From: DATBVX01 sp963724625
GTDB lineage: Bacteria > Pseudomonadota > Gammaproteobacteria > Steroidobacterales > Steroidobacteraceae
Assembly: GCA_963724625.1 (NCBI GenBank)
Contig: CAVRVO010000029.1
Span: 310,001 to 374,000 of the forward strand
DNA length: 64,000 nucleotides
Direction of reading: 5' to 3'
The position numbers and the translations under genes were made by a program. A model generated the notes under the pieces. That model ran no database searches. It had not been told where the DNA came from and saw only the letters and a program-made list of their open reading frames with translations. Shown here piece by piece: positions 1 through 9,133 of the stretch; within the stretch, counting starts at the first letter, position 1; every line of letters starts with the position of its first letter.

Positions 1-1
1 T

Positions 2-313
2 CACATCGAGTTTCCCGACTACACCTCGGCGGAACTCTTCGCGATCGCGCAGCTGATGCTCGAGCAGTTGCAGTACCGATTGAGTCCCGAGGCGGTAGCG
101 GCTTTCCGGGATTACATCGAGCGACGCAAGACCCGCCCGCACTTCGCCAATGCGCGCTCGATGCGTAATGCGCTCGATCGCGCACGGTTGCGGCAGGCGA
201 GCCGCCTGCTTGCACAGGGTGGCAAAGTCTCGAGAGACCACCTGATCACGATCGAAGTCGCTGATATCCGGGCAAGCCGCATTTTCACGGATGCGTCCGC
301 GGAGGGCACATGA
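2..313 (+). CDS. cbbX: Rubisco activase CbbX, C-terminal part (truncated by window edge)
   Basis: The reading frame enters from the window edge and ends at the TGA at 311-313; about 103 C-terminal residues are visible. They match the C-terminal helical part of CbbX, the AAA+ ATPase that remodels inhibited red-type form I Rubisco. Recognisable features are the HIEFPDYTSAEL start, the basic ERRKTRPHFANARSMRN stretch and the ALDRARLRQA helix. The Walker motifs lie upstream, outside the window. The stop overlaps the fbp start as ATGA, so the two are translationally coupled. CbbX implies form IC/ID Rubisco genes (cbbLS) just upstream; that is inference from family knowledge. Confidence 0.9.
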   Translation, partial: HIEFPDYTSAELFAIAQLMLEQLQYRLSPEAVAAFRDYIERRKTRPHFANARSMRNALDRARLRQASRLLAQGGKVSRDHLITIEVADIRASRIFTDASAEGT

Positions 314-1383
314 CGCCGGGCACAACAAAAACACTCACCCGCTTCCTGATCGAAGAACAGCGCCGCTTCAACGACACGAGCGGCGGGCTCACCGCGCTCA
401 TCAACGACGTACGCCTGGCGTGCAAGCGCATCGCGAGCCTCATCGGCAAGGGCGGTCTCGCCGGCGCACTCGGCAACGCCGGATCGATCAATGTCCAGGG
501 CGAGACCCAGATGAAGCTCGACGTGATGGCGAACGACATCTTCGTGCGCACCAATGAGTGGGGTGGCCGACTCGCGGGCATGCTCTCGGAGGAGATGGAC
601 GCGCCCTACCCGATCCCGGAAGAATATCCCCGCGGTGAGTACTTGCTGCTCTTCGATCCTCTCGATGGTTCCTCCAACATCGATGTGAACGTCGCTGTCG
701 GCAGCATCTTTTCGGTGCTGCGCTGTCCGCAGCGTTCGGGTGCGCTCTGCGAGTCGGACTTCCTGCAGGCCGGCGTTACCCAGGTGTGCGCGGGATATGC
801 CATCTACGGTCCGGCGACGATGCTGGTGCTGACGACTGGCCGGGGTGTCAACGGCTTCACACTGGACCGCGAAATCGGCGAGTTCATGCTGACACATCCG
901 GACCTGCGTATCCCCGAGAACACATCCGAGTTCGCCATCAACGCGTCCAACTCGCGCTACTGGGAGCCGGCGGTCAAGCGCTACGTCAACGAGTGCATCG
1001 CCGGCACGAATGGACCGCGCGGGCAGGACTTCAACATGCGCTGGATTGCATCGCTCGTCGCCGAAGCGCATCGCATCCTGATGCGGGGTGGCGTGTTCAT
1101 GTATCCGCGCGATCGCAAGGATCTCAGCAAGCCGGGGCGGCTGCGACTGCTCTACGAGGCCAACCCGATCGGGATGATCATCGAGCAGGCCGGCGGTCGT
1201 GCCAGCACCGGCTATGAGCCGATCCTCGGTGTCGTTCCGGAGCATCTTCACCAGCGCATCGGCCTTGTGTTCGGCGCCCGCGCCGAGGTGGAAAGGATCG
1301 AGCGCTATCACCGTGATCACAACGAGTTCGAGTACGAGGCGCCGCTGTTCGGAAACCGCAGCCTGCTCAGAGATCCAGCGTAA
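310..1383 (+). CDS. fbp: Fructose-1,6-bisphosphatase class I
   Basis: This 357-residue protein has the usual length of class I FBPase. It hydrolyses fructose-1,6-bisphosphate (and in Calvin-cycle versions often sedoheptulose-1,7-bisphosphate) to the monophosphate in the cytosol. The metal/substrate signature LFDPLDGSSNIDVNVAVGSIF lies around residues 114-134, preceded by the acidic SEEMD stretch near residue 93 that supplies metal ligands. The start ATG overlaps the cbbX stop by four bases. Position between cbbX and cbbP identifies it as the Calvin-cycle copy (cbbF). No unusual residues were seen. Confidence 0.96.
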   Translation: MTPGTTKTLTRFLIEEQRRFNDTSGGLTALINDVRLACKRIASLIGKGGLAGALGNAGSINVQGETQMKLDVMANDIFVRTNEWGGRLAGMLSEEMDAPYPIPEEYPRGEYLLLFDPLDGSSNIDVNVAVGSIFSVLRCPQRSGALCESDFLQAGVTQVCAGYAIYGPATMLVLTTGRGVNGFTLDREIGEFMLTHPDLRIPENTSEFAINASNSRYWEPAVKRYVNECIAGTNGPRGQDFNMRWIASLVAEAHRILMRGGVFMYPRDRKDLSKPGRLRLLYEANPIGMIIEQAGGRASTGYEPILGVVPEHLHQRIGLVFGARAEVERIERYHRDHNEFEYEAPLFGNRSLLRDPA

Positions 1384-1403
1384 AGAACACAGGAACTTCC
1401 ATC

Positions 1404-2339
1404 ATGTCCGCCCGACATCCCATCATTGCAGTCACCGGTTCATCGGGAGCCGGCACGACTTCTGTCATGCGGACCTTCGAACAGATCTTCCGCCGCGAGC
1501 AGATCAATGCCGCGTTCGTCGAAGGTGACAGCTTTCACCGCTATGACCGCGCCGAGATGAAGCAGAAGATGGCCGAGGCGCTGGAGCGCGGCGACCACGA
1601 TTTCAGTCACTTCGGCACCGAAGCGAACCTGTTCGCGGAGCTCGAGAGTCTGTTCCGCAGTTACGGGGCGAGCGGCCGCGGACGGCGACGCAGGTATCTG
1701 CACGACGAGCAGGAGGCAGCGCCCTACGGACAGAAGCCCGGCACATTCACTGCCTGGGAGGATATGACCGACGAAACTGACCTGCTGTTCTACGAAGGTC
1801 TGCACGGTGCGGTGGTCACCGGCGACGTGGACATTGCCCGACATGTCGACCTGCTGATCGGCGTCGTGCCCGTCATCAATCTCGAATGGATCCAGAAGCT
1901 GCACCGCGATAAGGCGACCCGGGGTTATTCAGCCGAAGCGGTGACCGACACGATCCTGCGACGCATGCACGACTACGTGCACTACATCTGTCCGCAGTTC
2001 TCACGCACGCACATCAATTTCCAGCGTGTGCCGATGGTGGACACCTCAGACCCATTCATTGCGCGTTTCATTCCGACGCCCGACGAGTCTTCTCTGGTAA
2101 TCCGCTTCTCCAACCCGCGCGGCATTGACCTCCCCTACCTCCTGTCCATGCTGCATGGCGCGTTCATGTCACGGGCCAACACGATCGTGTGCCCGGGAGG
2201 AAAAATGGACCTCGCCATGCAGCTCATTTTTACGCCAATGATCTGGCGTTTGCTGGAGCGCCGAAAGGAGGCCCTCGCGCGGCAGCCGCGCATACCCGCC
2301 GCGCGGACACTGGAGGCGACAGATGCCCGGGGCGGATGA
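1404..2339 (+). CDS. cbbP: Phosphoribulokinase
   Basis: This 311-residue enzyme phosphorylates ribulose-5-phosphate to ribulose-1,5-bisphosphate, the Rubisco substrate. The N-terminal P-loop reads GSSGAGTTS (residues 12-20), followed by the EGDSFHRYDR substrate-binding stretch near residue 41. Length and motifs fit the bacterial octameric PrkB type rather than the redox-regulated plant type. AGGA about nine bases upstream supports the ATG at 1404. It sits 20 bp after fbp and overlaps cbbZ by 17 bp, so it belongs to the same operon. Confidence 0.96.
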   Translation: MSARHPIIAVTGSSGAGTTSVMRTFEQIFRREQINAAFVEGDSFHRYDRAEMKQKMAEALERGDHDFSHFGTEANLFAELESLFRSYGASGRGRRRRYLHDEQEAAPYGQKPGTFTAWEDMTDETDLLFYEGLHGAVVTGDVDIARHVDLLIGVVPVINLEWIQKLHRDKATRGYSAEAVTDTILRRMHDYVHYICPQFSRTHINFQRVPMVDTSDPFIARFIPTPDESSLVIRFSNPRGIDLPYLLSMLHGAFMSRANTIVCPGGKMDLAMQLIFTPMIWRLLERRKEALARQPRIPAARTLEATDARGG

Positions 2340-3066
2340 GGGCTTCCGGGCCGCCGCTTTCGATCTCGACGGCACGCTCATCGACACCGCACCCGATCTT
2401 TGCGCCGCTGCAAACGCGATGCTGCTCGAGTTGGGCGGCAAGGAGCTCGCCGAGCATCGCATCCGCGCCCTGGTCGGTGACGGAGTCGCCAAGTTCGTGG
2501 AGCGCGCACTGGAGGAAGGTCTGGGCATGAGCGCGCCTGACGCGGCTCTGCGTTCCGCCGCCGAAGCGCTATTCGCACGCCTGTATGGCGAGCACCTCTT
2601 CGAGCGCAGCCGCCTCTATCCTGGAGTACCCGAGACATTGCACCAGTTTGCGAGCGCCGGCATTGCGTTGTGCTGTGTTACCAACAAAGAGAGCCGTTTT
2701 GCCCTGCCGCTGCTCGAGGCCGCGCAGCTCGATACGCTCCTTGCGTTCACTCTTTGTGCTGATCGCAGTACCGATCGCAAGCCCAGCCCAAACATGCTGC
2801 TCGCTGCGTGCACTCGTCTTGCTGTCAGTCCCGCGGAGCTGCTCTACGTCGGCGATTCCGCGATAGACGTGGTCGCAGCCCATTCGGCAGGTTGTCGTGT
2901 CGTCGCGGTCGATTATGGCTACGGCGACAAGCGATCTGTAGAGCAAGCCAGGCCGCACGGCATCATCGGAGATCTCAGGGAACTACTCCTGATGTGCATG
3001 CAACCGCTCCCTGCGCGCCGTTCTTCCGGCGCCGTACTTCTCACGGAGAGAGACTATGACTCTTGA
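2323..3066 (+). CDS. cbbZ: Phosphoglycolate phosphatase
   Basis: A HAD-superfamily hydrolase of 247 residues that dephosphorylates 2-phosphoglycolate made by Rubisco oxygenation. HAD motif I FDLDGTLIDT is at residues 13-22, with the two catalytic aspartates. Motif II is the CCVTN serine/threonine region near residue 118, a basic motif III residue follows in DRKPSP, and motif IV is the YVGDSAIDVVAA stretch near residue 180. GGAGG lies just upstream of the ATG, inside the end of cbbP. It overlaps cbbT by 11 bp. The C-terminal tail of about 25 residues after the HAD core is not recognised. Confidence 0.92.
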   Translation: MPGADEGFRAAAFDLDGTLIDTAPDLCAAANAMLLELGGKELAEHRIRALVGDGVAKFVERALEEGLGMSAPDAALRSAAEALFARLYGEHLFERSRLYPGVPETLHQFASAGIALCCVTNKESRFALPLLEAAQLDTLLAFTLCADRSTDRKPSPNMLLAACTRLAVSPAELLYVGDSAIDVVAAHSAGCRVVAVDYGYGDKRSVEQARPHGIIGDLRELLLMCMQPLPARRSSGAVLLTERDYDS

Positions 3067-5116
3067 TCTGCAGGTACCCGCGTCGTCGCGGGCTCGCTTC
3101 CGCCCTCTCGACGCAATCAACGCACTGCGTGCACTCGCGATGGATGCTGTCCAGAAGGCGAACTCGGGACATCCGGGCATGCCGATGGGCATGGCGGAAG
3201 TTGCCGCAGTGCTTTGGCAGCGACACCTGCGGCACAACCCGGCAAATCCGGGCTGGGCCGATCGCGACCGCTTCGTGCTCTCGAACGGTCACGGCTCGAT
3301 GCTGCAGTACGCGCTTTTACACCTGAGTGGCTACGATTTGCCGATGAACGAGATCAGGAGCTTCCGCCAGCTGCACTCGCAGACTCCTGGTCATCCCGAA
3401 TATAGAGTCACGCCCGGTGTGGAGACGACGACCGGGCCGCTGGGTCAGGGCATAGCAAATGCAGTCGGCATGGCGATCGCCGAGAAACTGCTGGCGGCCG
3501 AGTTCAATCGCCCGGGCTTCGATATCGTCGCGCACCACACCTATGTGTTTCTCGGCGACGGCTGCATGATGGAGGGGATTTCACACGAGGCCTGTTCACT
3601 CGCAGGCACGCTCGGCCTCGGCAGGCTCATCGCGTTCTACGACGACAACGGCATTTCGATCGACGGGCGCGTCGAGGGATGGTTCACGGACGATACCGCG
3701 AAGCGCTTCGCAAGCTACGGGTGGCACGTCGTTGCAGACGTTGATGGACACGACAGCCAGGCGCTCGATCAGGCGATCCGCGCCGCCCGAGCAGTCACCG
3801 ACAAGCCATCGCTCATCTGTTGCAAGACCGTGATCGCTCAAGGGTCGCCGAATAAGGCCGGCACTCACGAGGCGCACGGCGCCGCACTCGGCGAGAAAGA
3901 AGTGGCGGCAACCCGCATGGCAATCGATTGGCCGTATCCGCCCTTCGAAATCCCGTCGCACGTCTACGATGCCTGGGACGCGCGCACAACCGGCCGCAGC
4001 GCCGAGGCAGCGTGGAAGCGCAAGTTCGCCACCTATGCGTACGCGTACCCGGCGCAAGCAAAGGAATTCGAGCGGCGCACGAAGGGCGAGCTGCCCGCGG
4101 ATTTCGCTCGTCGCGTGCGCGTGCTCATGACGCAAACCAACCAGAAGGCGCAGAGCATAGCGACACGCAAGGCCTCACAGGATGTCCTGGAAGGACTCGC
4201 GCCAGTCCTTCCGGAGCTGATCGGCGGCTCAGCGGATCTCGCCGGGTCGAACCTCACGCTCTGGAGTGGCTCGCGGGCGATCGGCGCCGGCTCTGCGGGC
4301 AACTATCTGCACTACGGGGTGCGTGAGTTCGGAATGGCGGCGATCATGAATGGACTCGCACTGCACGGCGCATTCATTCCCTACGGCGGCACGTTCCTGA
4401 CATTCTCCGACTATTGCCGCAGCGCGCTGCGCATGGCGGCGCTCATGAGGATCGGCACGGTATTCGTGTTTACACACGACTCGATTGGACTCGGTGAGGA
4501 CGGACCCACGCATCAGCCGATCGAGCACCTCGCGGCGCTGCGGGTCATTCCGAACATGGACGTTTGGCGCCCTTGCGATGCAGTTGAGTCCGTTGTGGCA
4601 TGGGCAGCGGCGCTCGAGCGCAGGGCTGGCCCCACCAGCCTGGTATTCAGCCGGCAGAACCTGCCCGCACAGAAGCGCTCGATCGAGGCGACGGAGTGCA
4701 TGCGTCGCGGCGGCTACATCCTCGTAGAGCCAGAGGACACGGTGCGCGCGGTGATCATCGCGACTGGGTCTGAGGTTGCGCTGGCAGTCGAAGCGCAGAA
4801 GCTCCTTGCCGCCGAAGGGGTCCCGGTGCGCGTGGTCTCGATGCCTTCGACCAGCGTCTTCGATCGCCAGGAACCGAGCTATCGCAACCAGGTGCTGGTG
4901 CCGGAGTTGCCGCACGTCGCGGTTGAAGCGGGGGTTTCGGACTGCTGGCGCAAGTACGTGGGCCGCAGCGGCGCCGTAGTCGGTATCGACCGTTTCGGAG
5001 AATCTGCACCCGCGAGCGCCCTTTTCCGTCACTTCGGTTTCACGGCCGAACGCGTGGTTGAAGCAGTGATCGATGTCCTCGCGCTGCGAAAGGCTCGACC
5101 ACGCCTAACGAAATAG
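3056..5116 (+). CDS. cbbT: Transketolase
   Basis: This 686-residue thiamine-diphosphate enzyme transfers two-carbon units between sugar phosphates in the Calvin and pentose phosphate cycles. Visible features are the N-terminal DAVQKANSGHPGMPMGMA motif, the ThDP/Mg site GDGCMMEG (from residue 167) with downstream DDNGISIDG, the pyrimidine domain around HDSIGLGEDGPTHQP, and a C-terminal transketolase domain. GGAGAG precedes the ATG. It closes the visible cbb operon and its 3' end overlaps the convergent transporter gene by 12 bp, leaving no room for a separate terminator. Confidence 0.96.
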   Translation: MTLDLQVPASSRARFRPLDAINALRALAMDAVQKANSGHPGMPMGMAEVAAVLWQRHLRHNPANPGWADRDRFVLSNGHGSMLQYALLHLSGYDLPMNEIRSFRQLHSQTPGHPEYRVTPGVETTTGPLGQGIANAVGMAIAEKLLAAEFNRPGFDIVAHHTYVFLGDGCMMEGISHEACSLAGTLGLGRLIAFYDDNGISIDGRVEGWFTDDTAKRFASYGWHVVADVDGHDSQALDQAIRAARAVTDKPSLICCKTVIAQGSPNKAGTHEAHGAALGEKEVAATRMAIDWPYPPFEIPSHVYDAWDARTTGRSAEAAWKRKFATYAYAYPAQAKEFERRTKGELPADFARRVRVLMTQTNQKAQSIATRKASQDVLEGLAPVLPELIGGSADLAGSNLTLWSGSRAIGAGSAGNYLHYGVREFGMAAIMNGLALHGAFIPYGGTFLTFSDYCRSALRMAALMRIGTVFVFTHDSIGLGEDGPTHQPIEHLAALRVIPNMDVWRPCDAVESVVAWAAALERRAGPTSLVFSRQNLPAQKRSIEATECMRRGGYILVEPEDTVRAVIIATGSEVALAVEAQKLLAAEGVPVRVVSMPSTSVFDRQEPSYRNQVLVPELPHVAVEAGVSDCWRKYVGRSGAVVGIDRFGESAPASALFRHFGFTAERVVEAVIDVLALRKARPRLTK

Positions 5117-6805
5117 CACCAGTGCTTTCTGGAGCGCGTTCCAGACTCCCCATAAGAGCGGGACACCGACCAGCACCCAGAAGAATGCTGCAGGCCCGTC
5201 AAGTCTGCCTTTGCCGATGCCGCTGGCAGTCGGTGCCGCAGTCGCGGCCGCCACGGGCTTGTGCCCGACCAGTGCCGCCGCGACATCGGCCTCGCTCATG
5301 TTCCATTTCGAATCCACCGGCCGCACCAGCAGGTTCGCGATCCAACCCACAACCAGCATTGCTGCCAGTACATAGAAGATGGAACCGTAGATCTGATCGA
5401 CAGGTATGCCCTCGGCGAGTCGTTGGTCATGCATATAGTTGACGACCACCGGGCCGAGGATCCCCGCGGTCGACCACGCCGTGAGGAGCCGGCCGTGGAT
5501 CGCGCCGACAAAGGGCGTGCCGAACATGTCGGCGAGGTAAGCGGGAATAGTCGCGAAGCCCCCGCCATACATCGACGCGATGATGCAGAACGACGCGACG
5601 AATACTCCGAGCATCTTCGCATCGGCGGCGACCGATGCCAGCGCGTAGAGCGCCGCACCCAGCGTAAAGAAGACGAGATAGGTACGCTTGCGCCCGAGCT
5701 TGTCGGAAGAGGACGCCCAGAAGATGCGTCCGAAAATATTGAAGAGCGAGATCAGACCCACGAAGCCGGCGCCGACCGCGGCGGCCAGTTTCTTGTGTTC
5801 CTCCGTGAACTGGTCGAACGAGACTTGCGGTGCGTTGATCAGGGCGCCGCCAAAGGTTTCCTGGAGCATCGGCGAAGCCGCACCGATGATGCCGATCCCT
5901 GCCGACACGTTGAGGCACAGTACGATCCACAGACACCAGAACTGCGGTGTCTTGTGCGCATCCTTAAGGTGCACGCTCCTCGCGCTGATCATGACGTTAT
6001 TGCTGGACGGCGGCGTCCAGCCGTCCGGACGCCAGCCCAGGGGCGGCAGGCGGTAGCGGAAAGCACCGATGAGCATGAACACGAAATAGACTGCGCCCAT
6101 TGCGATGAATGTCTGCCACACCCCGGGAGTGGTCGGCGTTTTGAAGGCATTCATCAGCAACGTCGCGAGTGGCGAGCCGATCATCGCACCACCACCGAAG
6201 CCCATGATCGCCATGCCGGTCGCCATCCCGCGCCGGTCCGGGAACCACTTGATCAGCGTCGAGACCGGCGAAATGTAGCCCAGCCCGAGGCCGACGCCGC
6301 CGATCACGCCCGAGCCGAGCCACATCAGCCACAGCTGATGGGTGTAGACACCGAATGCCGAGATCAGAAGCCCGCCACACCAGCAGACTGCGGAAACCAC
6401 GCCCGCTTTGCGCGGACCGGCGCGCTCGAGCCACCCTCCCCAGGTCGCGGCCGAGACGCCCAGGAGCACGAAGAAGAAGGTGTACATCCAGCCGAGATCG
6501 AACTGGGTCCAGTTGCAATCCGTCGCTGTCAGTGCCCGTACGGTTCCGGACAGCTTGTCGCTGAAAGTGGTTGCGTGTTCCGAGCAACTCGCGAGAGCTG
6601 TACCGTCGGGGCCCACGAGCGCGCCTTGCAGCGGCTTCCAGAACACCGAAAACCCGTACGCCATGCCGATGCACAGGTGAATGCAAAGCGCAGCGGGCGG
6701 AACCAACCAGCGATTGAAGCCCGCCTTCGCGACGATTCGTTCCCGATCGAGGAGACCGACCGCACCTATCGACTGATCATGCGCAAGCGAACCCGCACCT
6801 GTCAT
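5105..6805 (-). CDS. OFA-family MFS transporter (oxalate/formate antiporter-like)
   Basis: A 566-residue polytopic membrane protein with about 12-14 hydrophobic segments. The N-terminal motif RWLVPPAALCIHLCIGMAYG and the loop motif WFPDRRGMATGMAIMGFGGG are typical of the oxalate/formate antiporter (OFA) branch of the major facilitator superfamily. It has a longer insertion after the first helix and in the middle loop than the classical OxlT. GGGGGAG eight bases upstream supports the ATG at 6805. It converges with cbbT. The substrate cannot be read from sequence: OFA members move small carboxylates such as oxalate, formate or pyruvate. Proximity to cbbZ makes a photorespiratory carboxylate possible, but this is inference. 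Confidence 0.85.
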   Translation of the reverse strand: MTGAGSLAHDQSIGAVGLLDRERIVAKAGFNRWLVPPAALCIHLCIGMAYGFSVFWKPLQGALVGPDGTALASCSEHATTFSDKLSGTVRALTATDCNWTQFDLGWMYTFFFVLLGVSAATWGGWLERAGPRKAGVVSAVCWCGGLLISAFGVYTHQLWLMWLGSGVIGGVGLGLGYISPVSTLIKWFPDRRGMATGMAIMGFGGGAMIGSPLATLLMNAFKTPTTPGVWQTFIAMGAVYFVFMLIGAFRYRLPPLGWRPDGWTPPSSNNVMISARSVHLKDAHKTPQFWCLWIVLCLNVSAGIGIIGAASPMLQETFGGALINAPQVSFDQFTEEHKKLAAAVGAGFVGLISLFNIFGRIFWASSSDKLGRKRTYLVFFTLGAALYALASVAADAKMLGVFVASFCIIASMYGGGFATIPAYLADMFGTPFVGAIHGRLLTAWSTAGILGPVVVNYMHDQRLAEGIPVDQIYGSIFYVLAAMLVVGWIANLLVRPVDSKWNMSEADVAAALVGHKPVAAATAAPTASGIGKGRLDGPAAFFWVLVGVPLLWGVWNALQKALVLFR

Positions 6806-6850
6806 GGTGAACTCCCCCTGTCTTGTTCGGACGCGTCGAGATTGTGGCGT

Positions 6851-7606
6851 CTAGTCGAAGATCGCCAGTTCTTTTCCTTCGGTCGTGTCGAGACCGCGCG
6901 CGGAGCCGAGCCCCGTGGCGCCGGCAAAATTCGCGTGGTGGATCTCCGCGCCGGACAGCGTAGCGCCGTCGAGCTTGGCACCGCTGAAATCCACACCCGC
7001 AAGTTTCGCCTGCGTGAGATTCGCGTCGCGCAGATCCGCGTCGCGCAGATCCGCATAACTCAGATCAGCGCGCGAGAGGTCGGCACGATTCAGCTTCGCA
7101 CCCTTGAGCCGGGCATGCGTGAGAATGAGACGGACCAGTCCCATCGGCTGGTTTCCCATGTCCGAACCGCCCTTGGTATCGGAGAGGTCCGCCCTCTCGA
7201 GCACTGCGCGATCCATGTTGCCCATCAAGCGCGCACCGTGCAGATCAGCTCCGGTGGCATCTGCGTTGGCGAGCACGCTCGAGTAGAGGCTGCTTTCTGC
7301 CAGGTCGGCATTGATCAACGTAGCGTCGCGCAGGATTGCTACATCGAGGTTACAGCCGCGCAGTTTCGCCCTGGTGAGATTGGCGCCCTTGAGACTGGCG
7401 CCGAAAAGATTAGCGCCACGGAAGTCGATCCCGGAAAGATCTGCGCCAGGGGCCTCGAGGTTGCTGAGATCCGCACCGGCAGACGCCACACGCGCTTCAA
7501 TCTCCGCGCGGCTCAGCGGCGCGGCAGTGACCTGCCCGATGAGCAGCGCTGCTGCAATGCCGAAGGAAAAGCGCTGGATTCCAAGGCGAATCATGATGTG
7601 TGTCAT
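6851..7606 (-). CDS. Exported pentapeptide-repeat protein
   Basis: About 251 residues. The open frame continues further upstream, but the likely start is at 7606 or the in-frame ATG at 7594. Both are followed by a clear signal peptide (MIRLGIQRFSFGIAAALLIG, with cleavage after QVTAA). From about residue 45 to near the C-terminus the protein is almost entirely A(D/N)LxX pentapeptide repeats, predicted to form a right-handed quadrilateral beta-helix. Cytoplasmic relatives include the DNA-mimic Qnr/MfpA proteins, but an exported one cannot act on gyrase. Function unknown. It is transcribed towards the OFA transporter gene, with a 45 bp gap. Confidence 0.8.
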   Translation of the reverse strand: MTHIMIRLGIQRFSFGIAAALLIGQVTAAPLSRAEIEARVASAGADLSNLEAPGADLSGIDFRGANLFGASLKGANLTRAKLRGCNLDVAILRDATLINADLAESSLYSSVLANADATGADLHGARLMGNMDRAVLERADLSDTKGGSDMGNQPMGLVRLILTHARLKGAKLNRADLSRADLSYADLRDADLRDANLTQAKLAGVDFSGAKLDGATLSGAEIHHANFAGATGLGSARGLDTTEGKELAIFD

Positions 7607-7753
7607 TCTTTCGGACGCCCTAAATGTGACGCCGTCCGCGTTGCGGAAATTGTATAGGAGATGTCGATGCAACTCACAGACCCGTGGCCAGTCAACAGTA
7701 TGATCTGACCGGGCAGGCAATCCGCAATGGAGTTGTAGGCACGGGATCCGGAC

Positions 7754-8587
7754 ATGCTGAGGGCCCACGGAGTCAGGCGTTTCGCTACCAGACCACTGCT
7801 TTGGTCGCAGATGGTAATGCTTGCGCTGGCCTCCATCGCACCCTGCACATTCGGATCCACAGACGTAGAGCATCTGCAGATGCGAATCGCGGGCCAGGGG
7901 CCCCGAACTGTCATTCTTGCTGCAGGTCTGGGTGACACGCTGGACGTGTGGAATACCGTTCAGCCGTTGATCGCCGATCATTGCACGCGCACTATCGCCT
8001 ACAGTCGCGCCGGTTATCCGGGCAGCGATACGGCAGGCGGTGCCCGGGATGCTGCAACCATCGTCTCAGAGCTGCGCGCGGAGCTGAAGCGCAGAGGAGT
8101 TCTGCCTCCGTATGTCCTCGTCGGGCATTCTCTGGGCGGCCTGTACATGCAATATTTCGCTCGACAATTCCCGCACGAGATCGACGGCCTGGTGCTGGTC
8201 GACTCGACCCACTGGAATCAGCAGTTGCAGCTCGGCCTGCAAGGAATCGCCGGCGGCGGTCAACAACTCATCGTGCTGAGCATGCCCTGGATCGTGCGCC
8301 GGGAATTGAACGACAGCGCAGTTGCGGGCGAGCAGGTCCACGACAGCCCTCCTGCCGGTAACGTTCCCACGATCGTGCTCTCACGCACCCGTGCATTGCA
8401 TGGCGAGACGCCAGCCTCGCGCATCACGGCAGTTCGTCTGCAGGATGACATCGCCGCAGACTTCCCGGCCGCACGCCATGTGAATGTCGATGCGAGCGGC
8501 CACTACATCCAGCGCGACCGTCCGGAAGTGGTCATCGCCGCGGCACGCGAGCTGGCCGGCTGCACTCCGCTACTCGCGAAGCGCTAG
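7754..8587 (+). CDS. Alpha/beta hydrolase, probably exported
   Basis: 277 residues with an alpha/beta-hydrolase fold. The nucleophile elbow VGHSLGG lies near residue 122, a likely acid is in LVLVDSTHW, and the catalytic histidine is in DASGHYIQRDRPEVV near the C-terminus. The first 35 residues contain a basic stretch and the hydrophobic segment MVMLALASIAPCTFG, consistent with a signal peptide; an alternative start is the ATG at 7811. The natural substrate is not deducible (esterase, lipase or haloperoxidase-like). The stop is one base from the GTG of the following acetyltransferase gene, so the two are probably co-transcribed. Confidence 0.8.
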   Translation: MLRAHGVRRFATRPLLWSQMVMLALASIAPCTFGSTDVEHLQMRIAGQGPRTVILAAGLGDTLDVWNTVQPLIADHCTRTIAYSRAGYPGSDTAGGARDAATIVSELRAELKRRGVLPPYVLVGHSLGGLYMQYFARQFPHEIDGLVLVDSTHWNQQLQLGLQGIAGGGQQLIVLSMPWIVRRELNDSAVAGEQVHDSPPAGNVPTIVLSRTRALHGETPASRITAVRLQDDIAADFPAARHVNVDASGHYIQRDRPEVVIAAARELAGCTPLLAKR

Positions 8588-8588
8588 C

Positions 8589-9116
8589 GTGGCGGTGGTC
8601 GAAACACCACGCCTGACACTGCGCCGGTTTACCCTCGACGACGCTGAATTCATCTTTGGGCTGCTGAATCAGCCCTCGTTTCTCGAGTTCATCGGCGACA
8701 AAGGCGTCCGGACGCTCGACGATGCCCGCGACTACCTGTTGAAGGGGCCAATCGCGAGTTACGAGACATTCGGATTCGGTCTGTATCTCGTGAACCGCAA
8801 GCAGGATGGCACGCCCATCGGCATGTGCGGTCTGCTCAAGCGGGAAGCTCTGCAGGATGTCGATATCGGCTTCGCGTTCTTGCCCGAGTTCTGGTTGAAG
8901 GGTTACGCCGTCGAGTCTGCAAGCGCAGTACTCGAGCACGGCAGACACGCGTTCGGCCTGAGCCGCATCGTCGGAGTCGCCAAGCCAGAAAATCACGCCT
9001 CGATCAGGGTGCTCGAAAAACTGGGCATGAGTTTCGAAGGCAGGGTGCGCATCATGCCGGAGGGTCCGGAAGACGTCTTGTACGGCATCGAGCTCAAAGC
9101 CCGCGCAGTTTCGTGA
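8589..9116 (+). CDS. GNAT-family N-acetyltransferase (RimJ/RimL type)
   Basis: 175 residues when started at the GTG at 8589, directly after the hydrolase stop; the frame is open further upstream but that would overlap the hydrolase. The N-terminus VETPRLTLRRFTLDDAEFIF is the classical RimJ/RimL opening. The central beta-strand region GYAVESASAVLEH contains the acetyl-CoA binding segment, and the C-terminal NHASIRVLEKLGM motif is typical. It probably acetylates an amino group of a small molecule or protein. The acceptor is unknown. Confidence 0.85.
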   Translation: MAVVETPRLTLRRFTLDDAEFIFGLLNQPSFLEFIGDKGVRTLDDARDYLLKGPIASYETFGFGLYLVNRKQDGTPIGMCGLLKREALQDVDIGFAFLPEFWLKGYAVESASAVLEHGRHAFGLSRIVGVAKPENHASIRVLEKLGMSFEGRVRIMPEGPEDVLYGIELKARAVS

Positions 9117-9133
9117 TGCAGTCAGTCAGACCG

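Noticed and set aside
112..1320. Long minus-strand frame opposite fbp
   Set aside because: Antisense shadow of a clear FBPase gene; the translation is Arg/His-rich low-similarity sequence without domains, as expected in GC-rich DNA.
5261..7657. 798-codon plus-strand frame across the OFA transporter and pentapeptide genes
   Set aside because: Antisense of two well-supported genes; translation shows no hydrophobic or catalytic motifs.
7607..7981. Upstream extension of the pentapeptide protein to 376 residues
   Set aside because: The extra 125 residues overlap the divergent hydrolase gene and would bury a clear signal peptide.
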